From Annona cherimola (Eukaryota > Streptophyta > Magnoliopsida > Magnoliales > Annonaceae), in NCBI GenBank assembly GCA_030490835.1, contig CM059972.1, positions 52,681,563-52,745,562 on the forward strand: 64,000 nucleotides of DNA. The letters are read 5' to 3'. The notes beneath the pieces are model-generated. The model ran no database searches and was not told the origin of the DNA. It worked only from the letters and a program-made list of their open reading frames with translations. Shown here piece by piece: positions 12,424 through 24,862 of the stretch. Within the stretch, counting starts at the first letter, position 1. Each line of letters opens with the position of its first letter. The position numbers were made by a program, and so were the translations under genes.

Positions 12424-13833
12424 TGATAATTCGTGAAAATGTGACTTATCACGACTCATTTCAAACTAGTTTTGCATGTTAGTCTAAGAGAATATAGTAA
12501 AATTGCATTCATTTAGCTTAGTTTTCACGCATTTTGCATTTTAGGTGCAATCTGTAGTTTTTATGTATTTTTAGTATAAAATAGGTATTTATAGTTCATT
12601 TATTTGGTTTTAGTTGATTTTGCAGGAAGGACGGCCAACTATTCGCTTGTGAGTGAGTCAGGATGAAGAACCGAGTGAATTGAAGAAGCAAGCAGGCTAG
12701 CGCCCCGGCGTCGACCAATAAGAACAACCCAGAATCCCTAAGTCGGTAAAGCTTCCAGAGAGTTGGAGCCTAGGCGCCAGCCAATGGGCACCGCGGCGCC
12801 AACCCCCACACATGTTCATTTTCGCACATGACTCAGGCTAAATGCAAGGGGGTATAAATTATCACTTAGGGTTCATTTTGGGCATAAGACACAAAGGAGA
12901 GAGCACGAGTGGGAGTAGATCAAGAAGGAGAAAAGAAGGGTTTTCAAGCCAAGAGCAACTTGGAGAGGAGAATTGCTTCGTTGGTGGAAACTAGCAAGGT
13001 TTAGCTTCTCTTTCTTGTTCTCTACATATTTTTCTTTTACTCTCTTGTTGGAAATGAATTCAAACTTGATTTCAATGGGAGTTGATTCCATGTACATGAG
13101 CTAAACTTCATTAGATGGGAAGTTGAGATGACTTGATGTCTAAACTATGTTATTTTGGTTCTTAATGCTTTGAATATGAATATTTGATTGTTGTATATGT
13201 GTGCTATGTGGATTTACCCTTACATGTGGTGTGTAATGCTTTTTACAAGATTACTTACCTCGTAAGATGATTTGGTTGCTAGATTCATCTTGAAAAAAAG
13301 AGAATCTAGGCAAGATGCATGTGTAAGGCATAGGTTTTGTCTTTTAGTACAAAGAGATTGTTTAATGGATAGAAATATACCGTTAAATCCTGTGTAGTTA
13401 TGAGCAGGTTAAGTGCAAATCAATTCCATAACATTCGTTTGCATGGGAACATAGTGATTAGGTGTTATGCAATTAGCTTTACATGTGCGAGGAGGCATAT
13501 ATAAAGAATATTGAACCTAGACTAGGAAATCCCTGCACAATCCGATGAAAGGAATCAATCTAATATAGTTTAGAATCAAGGAATCCAACTTGACAAGGCC
13601 ACTACGATTTTGCTCCTCTGTTATACTTTATCTCATTACTTTCTATTCATTCTACACATTCAATTAAAATTGTTTAAAATCTCTCAATTCACCTAAGACA
13701 ATTGAAGTAATTGATATAATTAGTTTAGACAAATTCCTCGTGGGAATGATACTCTACTCACTCTTTATTACTTGATTGACATGTATATTTGCATTAAACG
13801 AGCATTTTTATTAGATATATACGCAGCTCGTCA
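12424..13833 (+). repeat. Athila F 3' LTR (1410 bp)
   Basis: Starts TGATAATTCG immediately after the polypurine tract and ends GCAGCTCGTCA at 13833, the same termini as the Athila G LTR. GC-rich palindromic units lie at about 12700-12810, followed by TATAAATT at 12853-12860. The sequence after 13833 is copia integrase, so F inserted into copia J. The adjacent 5 bp (GGCAT) should be repeated at F's other end, outside the window. Confidence 0.85.
12853..12860 (+). promoter_or_regulatory. TATA box of Athila F LTR
   Basis: TATAAATT lies about 45-150 bp after the palindromic GGCGCC units, the same order as in Athila G. The position is inferred from the motif and its repetition between copies. Confidence 0.55.
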
Positions 13834-14816
13834 GGCATCTAACTTACCAAGGTTGATTTTTCCATTGTTCAATACATAACATAAACAACCAAATACACGA
13901 AAATATAAAATATTTAGTTTTCTACCTTTCTATAACTCATGTGGGGTCTTTTTCAAGATGACTCTATTGGTGACACGATTCAAAACGTGACAAGGTACTT
14001 ACAGTTTCACCTCAAAATGTCTTGGATAATTTGCTCTTGTTTAGTATAATTCTAGTCATTTCTTGTATGATTCTATTATTTCTTTTAACAACTTTATTTT
14101 GTTCAAGAGTTTTTGGTGCAGAAAATATATGGTGAATTCCCTTTCCATCTCAAAATTTTATGAATCATTTATTTTCAAATTTACTACCATGATAATTTAT
14201 AATAGATATAATTATATTTTTCTTTTCATTTTCCACTAATTTTGAAAAACTAACAAATATAGAAAAAGCTTCATCTCTGTTAGCTAATAGTATTATCCAA
14301 GTGAACCTTAATAAGTGATCACAAATTACATATACATATTTCTTTCCTCCAAGGCTCAATATATTGGATGATCCATAAAGATCCAGTGTAATAGCTCAAG
14401 TCATCTAGATGTTGAAATATCATTCTTTGGTGAAAAAGATATCTTAGATTGTTTGGACATTTGATAGATTTTGGGAATTTTATCTTTATCATACTTAAGC
14501 TTTGGTAAACCTACTAATGAGCTCTTTTTCCACAATATCTTGATATTTGACATATGCGTCCAAGTCTCTTGTGCCGGACCCATGGATCATTATCAACCGC
14601 TACAAGGCATTTCTTGTCTAATTCATCAAAGCATATCAAATATATATTTTCATATCTTCTTCTACTAAAAACTATATGATCTCCATCTAAAATATTTAAT
14701 ATCAATGTTCAAATACAATTTTATAACCTTTGTTACATAATTGACTAATACTCATTAAATTGTGTTTGAGACTAACAAATAGGACTTCTTCTATGCATGC
14801 ATTAGAAATACCATAG
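13834..14816 (-). pseudogene. Copia J pol remnant: integrase and adjoining protease/GAG-pre-integrase region
   Basis: Minus-strand fragments read as copia integrase and align with copia K. From right to left they show a stretch like ISNACIEEVLFV, then VDNDPWVRHKR (zinc-binding start), GGKKYVYVICDH and [15 protein letters not shown] from the catalytic core, and NNGKINLGKLDA at the left edge. Several stops and frameshifts break it. The metal-binding His of WHKR is Arg, and the SDHGGEF motif reads as NYHGSKF, so the second catalytic Asp is gone. The left edge is the insertion point of Athila F, the right edge that of the solo Athila LTR. RT and RNase H are not in the window. Confidence 0.8.
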
Positions 14817-16218
14817 TGACAAGCTGCATATATATCTACTTAAAATGCTCATTTTAACGCAAGTATATGTGTCAATCAAATAATAAAGCGTAAGTAGAGT
14901 ATTATCCCACGAAGATTGTGTTAAACAGATTAGCGCATTAAACTTCGATTGTCTTATGTGAATTAGCAAGTTAAATAGAATTGTATTGAAAGAGCTAATT
15001 CTAACTAAACTAATCAAAGCAGTAAATGATTAAAGATGGGATAGCAACTAGTGAGCTTGCCTTAAGATGATTAAGATGGATGGGAGTATGAATTCATTGA
15101 CTCATCGCTATATCAAATTGGTTCCTTTTTAAGTTAGTTGTGCAGAGATTACTAATCTAGGGTCATTTATATTAATATATGTGTTCCAACACATACAACC
15201 TAACCCTCTTTTAGTTATTTGCTGTGTTCTCATGTACCTAAGTAAAACAAGGCTGATAACCACATAACCTAATCAAGACTACATAGGGTTAATAGATATA
15301 TTCCTATCCATATTAACATCTAACACAACAAGAGCTAGAAAACCTGTGCCTTATATATGGATCTCATCCAAAACTTACTCTTCTAAGCATAGATTTGGAT
15401 ATTAAATCAATCTATAAAGTCAAAACTTGTAAACATAATAAGCGTGATATACAAGGGTAATGTCAAGCAACATAAGTTACAACATAATCATATAATCATT
15501 TAGCAAAAAGGGAACCCAAATAACATAGTCTATGAGTTCAAATCATCCATATCTCCCATCATAAGGAGATTTAGCCCAAAAACATGATATCAAATCCCTT
15601 CAACATGAAGTTTACGAATATCCCAAGGGAGAAGAATAACAAAAAGAAAAAGAAAAAGAAAAAGAAGATATGAAACTCAATGGATAGCTTAGTCTCCTCT
15701 TTATCTTTCGTGCTTAGTCTCCATTTTATCTTTCGTCTTTCCCTTAAAGCTCTAGTTTTTCTCCTCTTCTCCATAGCAGCCACGAGCCTTAGATGTTATG
15801 TTTAAAAAACCTTAAAAGATATATTATATCCCCAAGGATTTTGGAACGGTGGTTTGGTGACGCCCGGGTGCCAACCTCGTTGAAATGAAAATCATCTTTA
15901 ACTTGCGATGCACTTTATTCTTTCCATCCCTTCATTTGACCTTGAAATTCAAGAGCTAAATCATGTTTTTTTGCTTACAATGAAAGATAAAACAAGTGAA
16001 TGCATTCCTAAATGATCTAATGCAATTACGAATAAGTTAAAATGACATGATTTATATGGATTTCAACTCAAAATGCGTGAAATCTACACAAAATGCATGG
16101 AATGTAGAAATGATGAAAACTAATGCAAAATCTATGTAAATTCACATGTTTCTCTTAAACTAGCATTCAAAATGGGTACAAAATGAGCCTTGACAACTCT
16201 AATTTTACATAGTTATCA
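14817..16218 (-). mobile_element. Solo Athila LTR (1402 bp) inside copia J
   Basis: Reverse-complement LTR: begins TGACAAGCTGC (standard TGACGAGCTGC) and ends AGTTATCA at 16218. The flanks are CATAG (14812-14816) and CATAA (16219-16223), a 5-bp duplication with one mismatch. Removing it rejoins the copia reading frame on both sides (protease end KGNVY, next residues GISNAC), which supports the borders. No internal region is attached. The GC palindrome array is reduced to one unit near 15857. Confidence 0.85.
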
Positions 16219-16400
16219 CATAAACATTGCCCTTACTACTGATTTTACCTTTCTCGTTATTACCAAATGTAATGGTTCTACCATTGTAAGGTTTGAGATC
16301 GTGGAACAGGGTTTTATCTACTTCCATATATCTTGAGCAACCACTGTCTCTAAACCATTTATTGTTCACCATTGCTTTAAGGCATACTTGCAAAAATAAT
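16219..16400 (-). pseudogene. Copia J protease remnant
   Basis: Minus strand. It contains the copia aspartic protease motif DSGCSRYM followed by [19 protein letters not shown], close to the same stretch in copia K (42949 onward). The catalytic DSG is kept. Just upstream the gag frame ends in a stop after an Arg codon, then TTATTTTTGCAAGTATG precedes the protease frame, the same arrangement as in K at 42885-42915. Confidence 0.8.
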
Positions 16401-17169
16401 TAAATAATTCTCATCTCTTTGGTATCCATCTTTTGAGTTCATTTGGGTTAACAAGCATTAGAAGCACATGTTACTCATGTCTAGAAGGTACAAATTCAAT
16501 GCTTCTTGATATCCCAATTAATTTTGCACCTTTATCATGCGGTTTCTTAATTTTATATTGATAAATTTTATGCCTAAACTTGTAACGAAAATTGCATGCC
16601 CCATGAATCCTTTGAGGAGGACTCCATGTACCTTTGGGTTGCCAAGTTGGTCTTCTTACCCAATCTGCTCTTGTTGTTCTAACTTGCCCTTGGGATGCTA
16701 CCATCATGGCTTGAGGTCTAACCCATTTTGGAGCACTTGATTTGCTACTTCTCCTTGCTCGAATGTAGATATTCAAGTCCTCTTCTATTTCTTTGAGTTG
16801 TCATATTGAGGAACATTTTGATACTCTCCCTAAGTTAGAGAATTTTGCTAATGATTCATTTAGAACTATATTTTCATTCTTTAGTTTTTCAATCTTAGCA
16901 GTTAAAACTTTGGTTTCATTAAATAGACACTTGACTCTTTCTGCCAGCTTTCCATTTACAACAATGGTAGAGTCACATTGCTTCTTCTTTGAAGTGTACT
17001 TGCTATCTAGTTTCTTTGTCTCTTCAAATAATGCATATCAGCTTATTGCAATTCTTATAACTCAACACATTTGAGACATTCATAACTCGAGGAGTAAACA
17101 AATCTAGAAAGAGAGTTATTAAGTTTAGATGTTACCTCCTCACTACTTGTACAATTCGTTGAGGAGGTC
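16401..17169 (-). pseudogene. Copia J gag C-terminal remnant
   Basis: Minus-strand sequence similar to the second half of K's gag. It includes a trace of the second zinc knuckle (ACNFRYKFRHKIY, cysteines mostly lost), KKPHDKGAKL, a coiled-coil region, and TSSTNCTSSEEVTSKL at the right edge, comparable to [12 protein letters not shown] in K. Stops and indels are numerous. It is cut at 17170 by the 5' LTR of Athila G. Confidence 0.75.
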
Positions 17170-17643
17170 TGATAACTCATGAAAATATGAGTTATCATGA
17201 CTCATTTCAGACTAGTTTTGCATTTTAGTCTAAGAGAATGTGGTTAATTTGCGCCCATTTAGCTTAGTTTTCATTCACTTTGCATTTTAGGTACAACATG
17301 TAGTTTTTATGCATTTTTAGTGAAAACCAAGGCAAACCTTGTGAACTTCGGGTTGTAGCACTAACACCTCATCATTTATAAGTACAGTTATTGGGTGTTT
17401 GTTGGCATTGCAGGAAAGAGAGGTGACTAACAGCATTGGAACATGATGGGACGATGAATGGAGCAAATGGATAAAGCAAGCTTACTGGCGCCTCGGCGTC
17501 GACCTATGGCGCTTAGGGGCTGCTTCACCGCCATACAGGAACTCACCAGAAACCCTTCAGTCGGCAGGCTTCCAAAGAGTTGGCGCCTAGGCGCCACACA
17601 ATCGGCGCGACCCCGCACATGTATCATGCTAAGTTTAAGAGGG

Positions 17644-17651
17644 TATAAATA
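17644..17651 (+). promoter_or_regulatory. TATA box of Athila G LTR
   Basis: TATAAATA lies 25-160 bp after the GGCGCC palindrome units and is shared in position with Athila F. Confidence 0.55.
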
Positions 17652-17782
17652 TATACTAAGGGGTTCGTATGGAAGAGGAGAATCCGTAAGGAGCAGCCAA
17701 GGAGAGAGAAAGGAAAGGACTTCTAATACAAGAGCACCTGAAGAGGAGAATCAACTTCGTTAGTGGAAACTAGCAAGTTTTA

Positions 17783-20700
17783 TGTGGCGCCCCGAACCGA
17801 GGCGTCACATTTGACCTTACTCCGGGATCTTGTCGATTGGTAAATGTGACTCAGGATTGTTGCCCTGATCACGCGGCGGGTTCTTAATTGGATCTCGTCC
17901 AAATTTTTTTTTTCTTTTCTTTTGTCACATAAACATATACTCATCATCATTCATATATCATCATGAATCATCAATTTTTCATATTATTCATAACTTTATA
18001 ATTTCATACAACCTATATCCTTTTTCATCATATGCCATTAGGGCATTCATTCATACATAAATCTACTAACCTTTGTAGATTTCTCTTTTCCTTTAGCAAC
18101 ACGTCTTTCATCACTTGAATTTTTCTTGCACCTGTCTAAGGGGGAAAAACATGAGTCGAAACTCAATAAGCAAGCATTTTTCATTTTAAATGCATTCCTC
18201 TACATTCGATAGGAGACACTTACCAAGTGATCAACTACCAATGGAATAGAAACATTTTCGTAAACCATATTTCGAAACCTTTCATAAACCATTCATGTAA
18301 ATCATTCGTAAATGCATTTCTCTCCATTCGATAGGAGACACTTAGCAAGTGATCAACTATCAATGGAATAGAAACCTTTTCATAAATATTGGACGTGCAA
18401 ATGCTTTCTTCCCATTCCTGACATAAACCTTTGTGTGCGGGTACGCTAGCCCAGGGAACATCTCACGTAGCATGGTCTAATGCGCCGGCTGTCTCCGACT
18501 TGGCCTCATCAAGGGAACCTCTCTTCCTCTTGACGCCTACATGGTTCCTACATGCATGACTTTTGATTTCCCGGCATTATATACCTCTTACACTAGATAA
18601 CTCGTCATTCTCATGTAGAGAATTATTTGCACCATCCCTTAAAATCATCATTTTAAATTCATGTTTTCATTTCCAATCCATGTATGAAAATGCAATGCGT
18701 TCATTCACACATAACATTCATTCACACATAACCTTCCTTTGCCTCCACCTCTTGGGAGGACGCCGTCGGCACACAACCCATACGACTCGGCAATAGTGAA
18801 GAGGGATCCCCGATCCTACTTCCTCCACTAAAGCCTCTTTCTCATCATACAACACACATGTGCACATGTCCATAAACATAACATGATATCAATATGCCGG
18901 CATAACTTTCATAAAAACTCATAAATATTCATCATTTCAAAACATTATAGGAATGGCCACCCTTAAACACATTTCATAAAACATGTGAGCAAACAATTTG
19001 CAATCATTTAAAACATTTTAGAAAGTTTTGCTTGCTTACCTCCTCAGTCCGTGTCCTCCACCTTTTCCTTTCCTTTTTTTTTCCTATACAAGGAAAATGG
19101 ATATTTTATCCATCCATTCTATGTTTACTTTCCATACTTGCTTTATAACCTTTCATTACCTCATTCCCATAGAGGTTAATCGTATAAAGATACTTAGTAA
19201 TTACTCATTTATATGAATTTTTATCCATAAATCCTTTAAAAATTCCATCCATATATCCTCATAAAATATAAAAATAAATCTCATTTTTTCCCCAAATCAC
19301 GCTGATGCTGTTCATAATTACTGTTCATGGCACTGTAGTAATTACTGTTCACGTTACTGTTCATCCGAGGTTACTGTTCACAGAGACGTGGTTACTGTTC
19401 ATGAGTTCCAAAAATAAAAAATACCATGACATTCCTTATGCCTAGTATATCATAGGACATTTCATACATTTTGATTTTATCATCATTTACTCGACGAAAA
19501 AAATCATTTTTTCCATCTACTAAAAATCATCATAAATTCACTTAAGCATAATCCTTAATTCCAAAAATCATGAAATTAATATATCATCATTCCAACATCA
19601 TATTTATCATATTCATACATCCCAAATCATCATTTATCAAATTTGGAGCATTATTTCCACATATCATACATGATTTCCCCGAATGCTCTATCTTTGCTCC
19701 AAATTTTCGATGTTTCGGTATGATTCCAATTAAGCATTATAACTTTACTTATTTTCTCATGATTAGGAATTATCTAAGCATGATTTTACCCTACTTAATA
19801 TCCAAAATAAATTTGGGAAGAAATTGCTTACCTCAAGTGGAGAACTTCTCATTTCCTTCCCATTTTCTCTTTCCTTCCTTCTCTCCTTCTCTCTCTATGG
19901 CAAAACGTGTTTTGGGGGTGGGAATGCTTGAATTGCTCAAGCTTGGAGTGCCTTTGGACGTCCACGCCTGCCCCCTATTTATACTTTTTGATTTTTCACA
20001 TATTTGCAATTTACCCCCTCTTGCTTGAGGTGTAAATTTGCAAATGTGTTTTTTTCTAATTTTAAAAGGTGCATGGAGCATCGTGCAGCCCCCCTAGGCC
20101 TGCTCCAGCAGCCCTATTGCAGCCCTATTTTTACCTATTTTTTTATTTTTTTAAAATTAATTAATTTAGGCTAAATTAATTCTAGCCATTGATCTTTGAT
20201 GAGGATGATCATGGGCCATTGGATCATGCCCCAAAAGTCCATGCTCCATCAGCAATTGCAGGCTTTGCATTAATTTTATTTAATTAAAATTAATCAAAGT
20301 CAAACGCCATTAATGAAAAAGTAAAGTTACTTTTTCCATTTTCAAATGACATTTAATCTTGACCCTTAATTCATGATCTTTGATTAATCTTGGACCATTC
20401 ATCATATCCATCAGCATATCTTGGCCACCCATAAAAAATTTCATCTTGATCCGATGTCCGGATTGCAAGATATGAATTTTTCTTCATTTTCTTCAAAAAT
20501 CAATTAAAAATCCGAAAATTCATATTCTAATAAAAAAAAAACATTTTTGTCCTATAGTGGGAAGCTTCCTTTTTCGTCTTTTATGATTAAGTTAATCCAA
20601 AGTGATTAACTTAACATATTTCCTTAATCCCACGTTTACTATTCACATTTCACTATTCACGTGCACTATTCATCCGAATTTCCTGCATAAGTATTTTAAC

Positions 20701-20807
20701 CTTCATTTCCATATATTTCATATCCATCAATATATATTTCTCAAATATATTACCTAGGGTTTACAATCTTAGAGTTTTGTACACGTCTCAAAGATCAGGG
20801 TTCCACA
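17783..20807 (-). mobile_element. Solo chromovirus-type gypsy LTR (3025 bp)
   Basis: Reverse complement: starts TGTGGCGCCCCGAACC at 17783 and ends GGGTTCCACA at 20807. TTTTA target duplications lie at 17778-17782 and 20808-20812. Removing it restores continuity with the intact Athila F LTR (…CTAGCAAG-TTTA-GCTTCTC…). A TATA complement (CCCCTATTTATAC) lies near 19972. A cluster of TACTGTTCA repeats lies at 19315-19405. No coding region is attached. Confidence 0.9.
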
Positions 20808-21646
20808 TTTTAGCTTCTCTTTTTCTCTACATATTTCCTTCTCTTTGTTGGGAATGTATTCAAACTGGGTTTCAATGGGGTTTAACTTCATGTTCATGAG
20901 CTAAACTTCAATAGATGGGAAATTGAGATGAATTGTTACCTAAACTATGTTATTTTGGTTCTTGATGATTTGAAAATGAGTATTTGATTGTTGAATACTT
21001 GTGTTGTGTGGATTTACCCTTGCATGTGGCGTTTGATGCTTTTTACAAGATTAGCTACCTTGTAATAGGATTTATTTATTGGATTTATCTTTGGAAAAAG
21101 AGAATCTAGGCAAGGTTCATGTGTAAGGCATAGGTTTCTCTCTTGGTGAATGGAGAATGTTTAATGGATAAGAATATACCGTAAAATCATATGTAGTCAT
21201 AAACAGGTTACGTATAGATCAATTCCATCATATTCATTTGCGTGGGAACATGGTAATTAGGTGTGGTGTAATTCGCTTTATGTGTGTTATTTATTGAACT
21301 TGGACTAAGAATTTATTGCACAATCTAATGAAAAGGAACCAATTTAATATAGTTTAGAGTCAAGGATTTCCAACTCTCTCATCTACTGACCCAACTCGAT
21401 AAACCCCTTTTGCAATCTTGCTCTTTCCTTAAATTTTCTTTTATTCCTTTTTACTTATCTTGCACATCCAGTTACATTTGTGAAAATTCTTTCCAATCAC
21501 CAAAGGCAATTGAAGTAATTGATATAATTAGTTGAGACAATATCATCGCAGGAACGATACTCTGCTCACTTTATATTACTTGATTGACGCGTATGCTTGC
21601 GTGAAAACGAGCATTTAATTAGTCATATATGCAGCTCGTCAAGTTT

Positions 21647-21664
21647 TGGCGCTGTTGCCGGGGA
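21647..21664 (+). other. Athila G primer-binding site (Asp tRNA type)
   Basis: TGGCGCTGTTGCCGGGGA lies 5 bp after the LTR end. It differs at one base from the usual Athila site complementary to Asp tRNA (TGGCGCCGTTGCCGGGGA), a C to T change. Confidence 0.85.
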
Positions 21665-21807
21665 TATTTAGTGCTAACTAATTATTGTTATTTCTATTGC
21701 CTTCTTGTACAAATTCGTAACTATATTCAATTTTATAAATCCATTAGTCTATATATTTTCCAGTTTAGCACAGTTGAATTGGTAATTGTAGGGCTTATTG
21801 CTTTTGT

Positions 21808-23466
21808 ATGCGCCGAGGCAAGCGGAAAAGGATAACACTGTACCATTTGATCCGAAGCCAGAAAGAACCTATTTGAGAAGACGTCGTAGGAGCAGGGAAG
21901 CTAGGAATCAACATCATTGAATGGAGCGTATTGGAGGCCAAGATGAAAATCCTCATGCAAATCAGCATCGGAACCAACGGATTGAGGTTTCACTTCATCC
22001 ACAACAACATGATTTGGACCAGTCTATTTGGGATATCATTGCAATGGGACAAAATGTAGTGCAAACCAGCATCCAACCTCCCCTTGTCGACACCAATAAT
22101 TTTGAGATCAAGCCTATGGTCTTTCAAATGCTCCTATCTATTGGGCAGTTTGGAGGTTTATCTTCTAAAGATCCGCATCGCCACTTGCGCAATATTCTAC
22201 TAAATTATGAATACATTTAAGCAGCATGGAGTCTTTGACAAAGCAATGAGGCTGAGAACTTTCCCGTTCTCTTTGAGGGACAAAGCATCGGAGTGATTGG
22301 ATTCTTTGCCACCAAACTCTGTCAGCACATGGAACGATTTCCTCCAGCCAAGTTAGCCAAACTCAAAATGGACATAGTCTCATTCAAACAACACGGAGAA
22401 GAGACCTTATTAGAGGCGTGGGATCTATTTAAGGATTTACTTTGCAAATGTCCCCATCATGAAATTCAGTCGTGGGTACAAATCCTGATATTTTATAATG
22501 ATCTCCAAGATTCTACCCGTCATATGATAATTCTTCATCAAATGGTTCATTATTGAGAATAATTTATCGAGAGTCTTATGCGCTATTGGAGAACATGGCG
22601 GTCAACACATATCAATTACCATTTGATAGAAGTCGAAGTGGAGGCTTATTTCAATTGGATGCAGTCTCATCTATTGAGCCCACATTGATGCTCTATCTAA
22701 GAAAATTCAAAACCTATAAAGATCAGCCAATGTGAACGCGGTAGGAACTTCCACATCACAGTCGTCATCAGCGGAATATTGAACGTGGTATGGAGAGTTT
22801 GGCCACCCAAGTGATCAATGTGCCTTTAATCCAGAGTTAGTTAATTATGTGGGCAACTTCCAGAGAAACCCTGTAAATCAATATGCCAATACTTATAATC
22901 AAGGATGGAGGAATCAACACAATTTCTCATGGAATAATCAAGCTAGGCCGAATCAGCCATCAGGATTCTCGCAACTCCCACAGCAATAGCCAGTCAGACC
23001 AATTCAACTCACCCCACCTCCTCGAGAAGAAAAGAAATCAGATCTAGAAAACCTGTTCATGCAATTAATGCAATCCCAGATCACCACAAATAGGAATTTA
23101 AATGCTCAAATAGACCAGCTTGGCTCAGGTATAAATAGTCGCCCTCAAGGTGCACTGTCGAGCGATACTAAACAGAATCAGAAAGGCAAAAGGCAAGGAG
23201 CAAGTGCAAGCAGTCACGCTACGCAGTGGTAGGCAACTACTAAAGGTAGCTAAGCCAGGAACAAAATTTGGAGCTGCTAGTCCTTCTTGGCATCAGTCAC
23301 GGGAAGCAGACGAGAAATTGAATGAAACTAACCAGAAGCAACCTGAGTATGCAATAGTCACTATTCAAAGGCCTCTCCCTCCATTTCCTCAAAGACTTGT
23401 AAAAAATAAAAAGGAGGGCTAGTTTAAAAAATTCTTGGAGGTATTAAAGCAATTGCATATCAATAT
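21808..23466 (+). pseudogene. Athila G gag, decayed and truncated
   Basis: The order of recognisable pieces follows Athila gag. An N-terminal DNTVPFDPKPERT start is followed by an Arg-rich stretch, NNFEIKPMVFQML and FGGLSSKDPHRHL. The retrotransposon gag core follows (MRLRTFPFSLRDKA, FPPAKLAKLKMDI, EETLLEAWDLFKDLL). Next come a GWRNQHNFSWNNQ region and a C-terminal part ending FPQRLVKNKKEG, then KFLEVLKQLHINI. Stops occur at least at 21918, 22218, 22554 and 22733, with frameshifts between. It ends at 23467 where LTR H is inserted; protease and pol are not in the window. The ATG at 21808 is out of frame with the body, so the original start is uncertain. Confidence 0.85.
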
Positions 23467-24768
23467 TATGATACCGAGACCCAAGTAGGGCTCATATATA
23501 TGAATTTGTCATATAAACATGAGTTGTGTATGATTTGATTGATTTATGGATGATTTTATGACTTAATGATATTTTGAAATTAGGGTTATGATTAAGAATG
23601 GTGATTAAGATTAATCTCCATAACCCAATGTGAGTCAATATGACTAAAGGGGCTTAATGAGGATTGAAAAATGCTAATGAGTCATGAATAATTATTTTAA
23701 TTTTTATAATTTAATTAATGAAAATTAGAATGATAATTACGGAATTATGTTGGAAAATGTAGAAAATTCATAACTTGACGCCTATAAGGCGGATTGAGAT
23801 GATATTTGAAAGATAAGCACATGACTTTGGGCTCAATCTTATGGATGGATTGGATTAAGACAAATGTGATAGGATTAAGATGATACTTATTTGTTTTCAA
23901 TCTCACCCCAAAGGATAATTTCAAATGATCATAACTTGACTTAGAAATGTCGTGTTAAGATGAAATTCGAAACGGGTGAATAAAATTATGAGGTTAACAC
24001 TATGGAAGGATTAGATTGAGATAATTACCATGAGAATATGCTTAATCAGAAAAAGGTGAGTAGCTTTGACTTTGTGCACCCAAAAGTATCATAACATTTA
24101 TTAAAAAAGAAATTGATTTAATGACTTGGTTTAATGCCAATGAGAGGTGTCAAATGAAGGTGATTTTAGCTAGAGTTTTTGGATTTGTTTAATGCTAAAA
24201 TCCATGAAAAATCTAGGGCTTAAATGCTTGGATTTAAATGCCTATGGTATAGGTAAAGGAGGCTTAGATAATGTGGCACATGGTGGTGACGCCTGAGCTT
24301 GATTTGGCTTGATTTTTTGGTTTTTTAAAAATGTAAAATATGCATTTAAATGACCTCGGCAGTTAGGGTGAGTAATGGACCTTAAATTGGGTTGAATTTT
24401 GTGGCAAAAAATTGTCATAAGACCCATGACATGTGGACGTCTCCAAGGGGACAGCTATATGGGCTAGATTTAACTCAATTTAATGATTTTTCTTCTATGA
24501 TAATTATGTATTTTACTTGGGTGATAATTGGCAAACACATTAAGGGATAAGAGGGCATTAATTTACCCTCAAATGATGTGGCAAATGTGGGCCCCAAAAA
24601 TAAAAAATGATGTATATAATGGGGAGCACATGGGACGTCCATATGGGGATATTTTTTGGCATTTAAAAATTATAAAATAGAAAAAATAATAGAAAGGAAT
24701 TGCTTGGGCAGCAAGAAAGGAGGAAATAAGGAAGAAAGTGGTAGTAAGGGGACGTTCCAACAAGAAAA

Positions 24769-24770
<2 letters not shown>

Positions 24771-24802
<32 letters not shown>
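24771..24802 (+). repeat. (GA)n microsatellite in LTR H leader
   Basis: About 32 bp of GA, in the same LTR position as the tract at 2854-2893. Confidence 0.95.
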
Positions 24803-24806
<4 letters not shown>

Positions 24807-24862
24807 GAGATAAAATCTTCTCCACAAAGGGGCAGCAGCTAGGGTCGACATACGTAGGCCAA

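Larger units (their letters stand above)
17170..21641 (+). repeat. Athila G 5' LTR, interrupted by a solo gypsy LTR
   Basis: Starts TGATAACTCAT at 17170 and ends GCAGCTCGTCA at 21641, followed within 5 bp by the primer-binding site. Removing 17783-20812 gives an LTR of about 1.44 kb, close to Athila F's 1410 bp. The first 28 bp (17170-17197) are an inverted repeat. GC palindromes lie at 17487-17620, then TATAAATA at 17644. Flank 17165-17169 (AGGTC) is the expected left copy of its target duplication. Confidence 0.85.

Noticed and set aside
14812..16223. Treating CATAG/CATAA as unrelated flanks
   Set aside because: The copia reading frame rejoins exactly across the LTR, so the one mismatch is better read as later mutation of a real duplication.
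19570..20081. Plus-strand 152-codon and minus-strand 82-codon frames in the solo LTR
   Set aside because: They sit in a solo LTR with no start context or recognisable domain; AT-rich sequence gives chance frames.
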